Positions 5,609 through 5,711 of a stretch of 5,711 nt of DNA are shown here, in pieces; the first letter of the stretch is position 1; every line of letters starts with the position of its first letter. The stretch covers positions 1 through 5,711 of the forward strand of contig JAAYGO010000120.1 in the NCBI GenBank assembly GCA_012727685.1, in the 5' to 3' direction. A program made the position numbers and the translations under genes. Source of the DNA: Bacillota bacterium. Its GTDB lineage: Bacteria; Bacillota; Dethiobacteria; DTU022. The notes beneath the pieces were generated by a model. That model had not been told where the DNA came from, did not search any database, and saw only the letters and a program-made list of their open reading frames with translations.

Positions 5609-5711
5609 CTGGCCCGCCGCCTTTTGCAGGCCAACCTCTTCCTGGCCTTCCTGCAGAGAGTAAAGCTGCTGAAAGGAGGTAGTCTCATGAGCACTGCTGC
5701 CGACACGCTGC
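5183..5711 (-). CDS. cas8b: Cascade large subunit Cas8b (Csh1, TM1802 family), C-terminal part only
   Basis: The frame is open from the window edge to TAA at 5183, giving 175 C-terminal residues of a protein usually around 600 residues long; the start is outside. Cas8b recognises the PAM and helps recruit Cas3, and its C-terminal helical bundle corresponds to the small subunit of other type I systems. Matching family blocks are ALFLLGYLLHQVG, KPVLDKVNYSGMNW, RLSNLLVDQLRQHRI and LSPEENVFYILSGYAWAT. After these comes an acidic tail (about the last 20 residues, rich in Ala and Glu and ending DMDMEVAE) that looks less conserved. Its position as first visible gene before cas7 fits the standard order cas8b-cas7-cas5-cas3. 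Assignment is by motif memory, well supported by context. Confidence 0.92.
   Translation of the reverse strand, partial: QRVGSSAHETTSFQQLYSLQEGQEEVGLQKAAGQMQLYLQEMGYGEPHTALFLLGYLLHQVGRSQRNSGYEHKPVLDKVNYSGMNWPRVIRLSNLLVDQLRQHRIFIYNERIYAAAKELLDAHAANWPLSPEENVFYILSGYAWATRAAYQTGVEKQSEAAAAEEAADMDMEVAE
5617..5623 (-). promoter_or_regulatory. Candidate internal ribosome binding site for Cas11b
   Basis: AAGGCGG on the minus strand stands 8 nt before an in-frame ATG within cas8b. It encodes Lys-Ala-Ala in part, so it is not forced by an obviously conserved motif. Confidence 0.45.

Noticed and set aside
5672..5711. Plus-strand AAAGGAGGT followed 6 nt later by ATG (5687-5689), open to the edge
   Set aside because: It looks like an ideal gene start, but it lies antisense within the continuous cas8b reading frame, and the operon runs the other way. 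I treat it as chance unless sequence beyond the edge shows a real gene.

Overview
The window is the effector half of a type I-B CRISPR-Cas locus, plus a very short CRISPR array. All genes lie on the minus strand and read right to left: cas8b/csh1 (3' part only), cas7/csh2, cas5 and a full-length HD-helicase cas3. A non-coding stretch of about 640 bp follows. Two identical 30-bp repeats, separated by one 35-bp spacer, lie close to the left edge. The 8-nt repeat end (ATTGAAAC, read on the minus strand) and the AT-rich flank at 255-400 indicate that the array is also transcribed on the minus strand, in line with the cas genes, with its leader on the cas3 side.

The host is probably a Gram-positive Clostridia-type bacterium (Bacillota), possibly a thermophile. 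The reasons are strong AGGAGG-type ribosome binding sites, a TTG start, the Csh1/Csh2 subtype, and a repeat of the GTTTCAATTCCTC...AGGTAGGCT type that I associate with that group. This placement is from memory of families, not from a search.

Layout. 1-159: open minus-strand frame of unknown identity, cut by the window edge. 160-254: repeat-spacer-repeat. 255-445: probable leader with a perfect minus-strand TATAAT, a 9-bp inverted repeat just upstream of it, spaced TTTTTGC copies, and a palindrome touching the first repeat. 446-894: non-coding, with a 10-bp inverted repeat and about three tandem copies of a GC-rich hairpin unit of about 133 bp (one copy internally deleted). 895-5711: the cas operon, with gaps of 38, 5 and 3 nt between genes.

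How it works together. Cas8b, Cas7 and Cas5 form the crRNA-guided Cascade complex, and Cas3 is the recruited nuclease-helicase. The 3' part of cas8b holds a credible internal ribosome binding site and ATG that could produce a separate small subunit (Cas11b). cas6 could lie upstream of cas8b outside the window. The adaptation genes cas4-cas1-cas2, which commonly follow cas3 in type I-B loci, are absent from their usual place, and the hairpin repeats sit there instead. Together with an array of only one spacer in view, this suggests an interference module that has lost, or is separated from, its spacer-acquisition genes.
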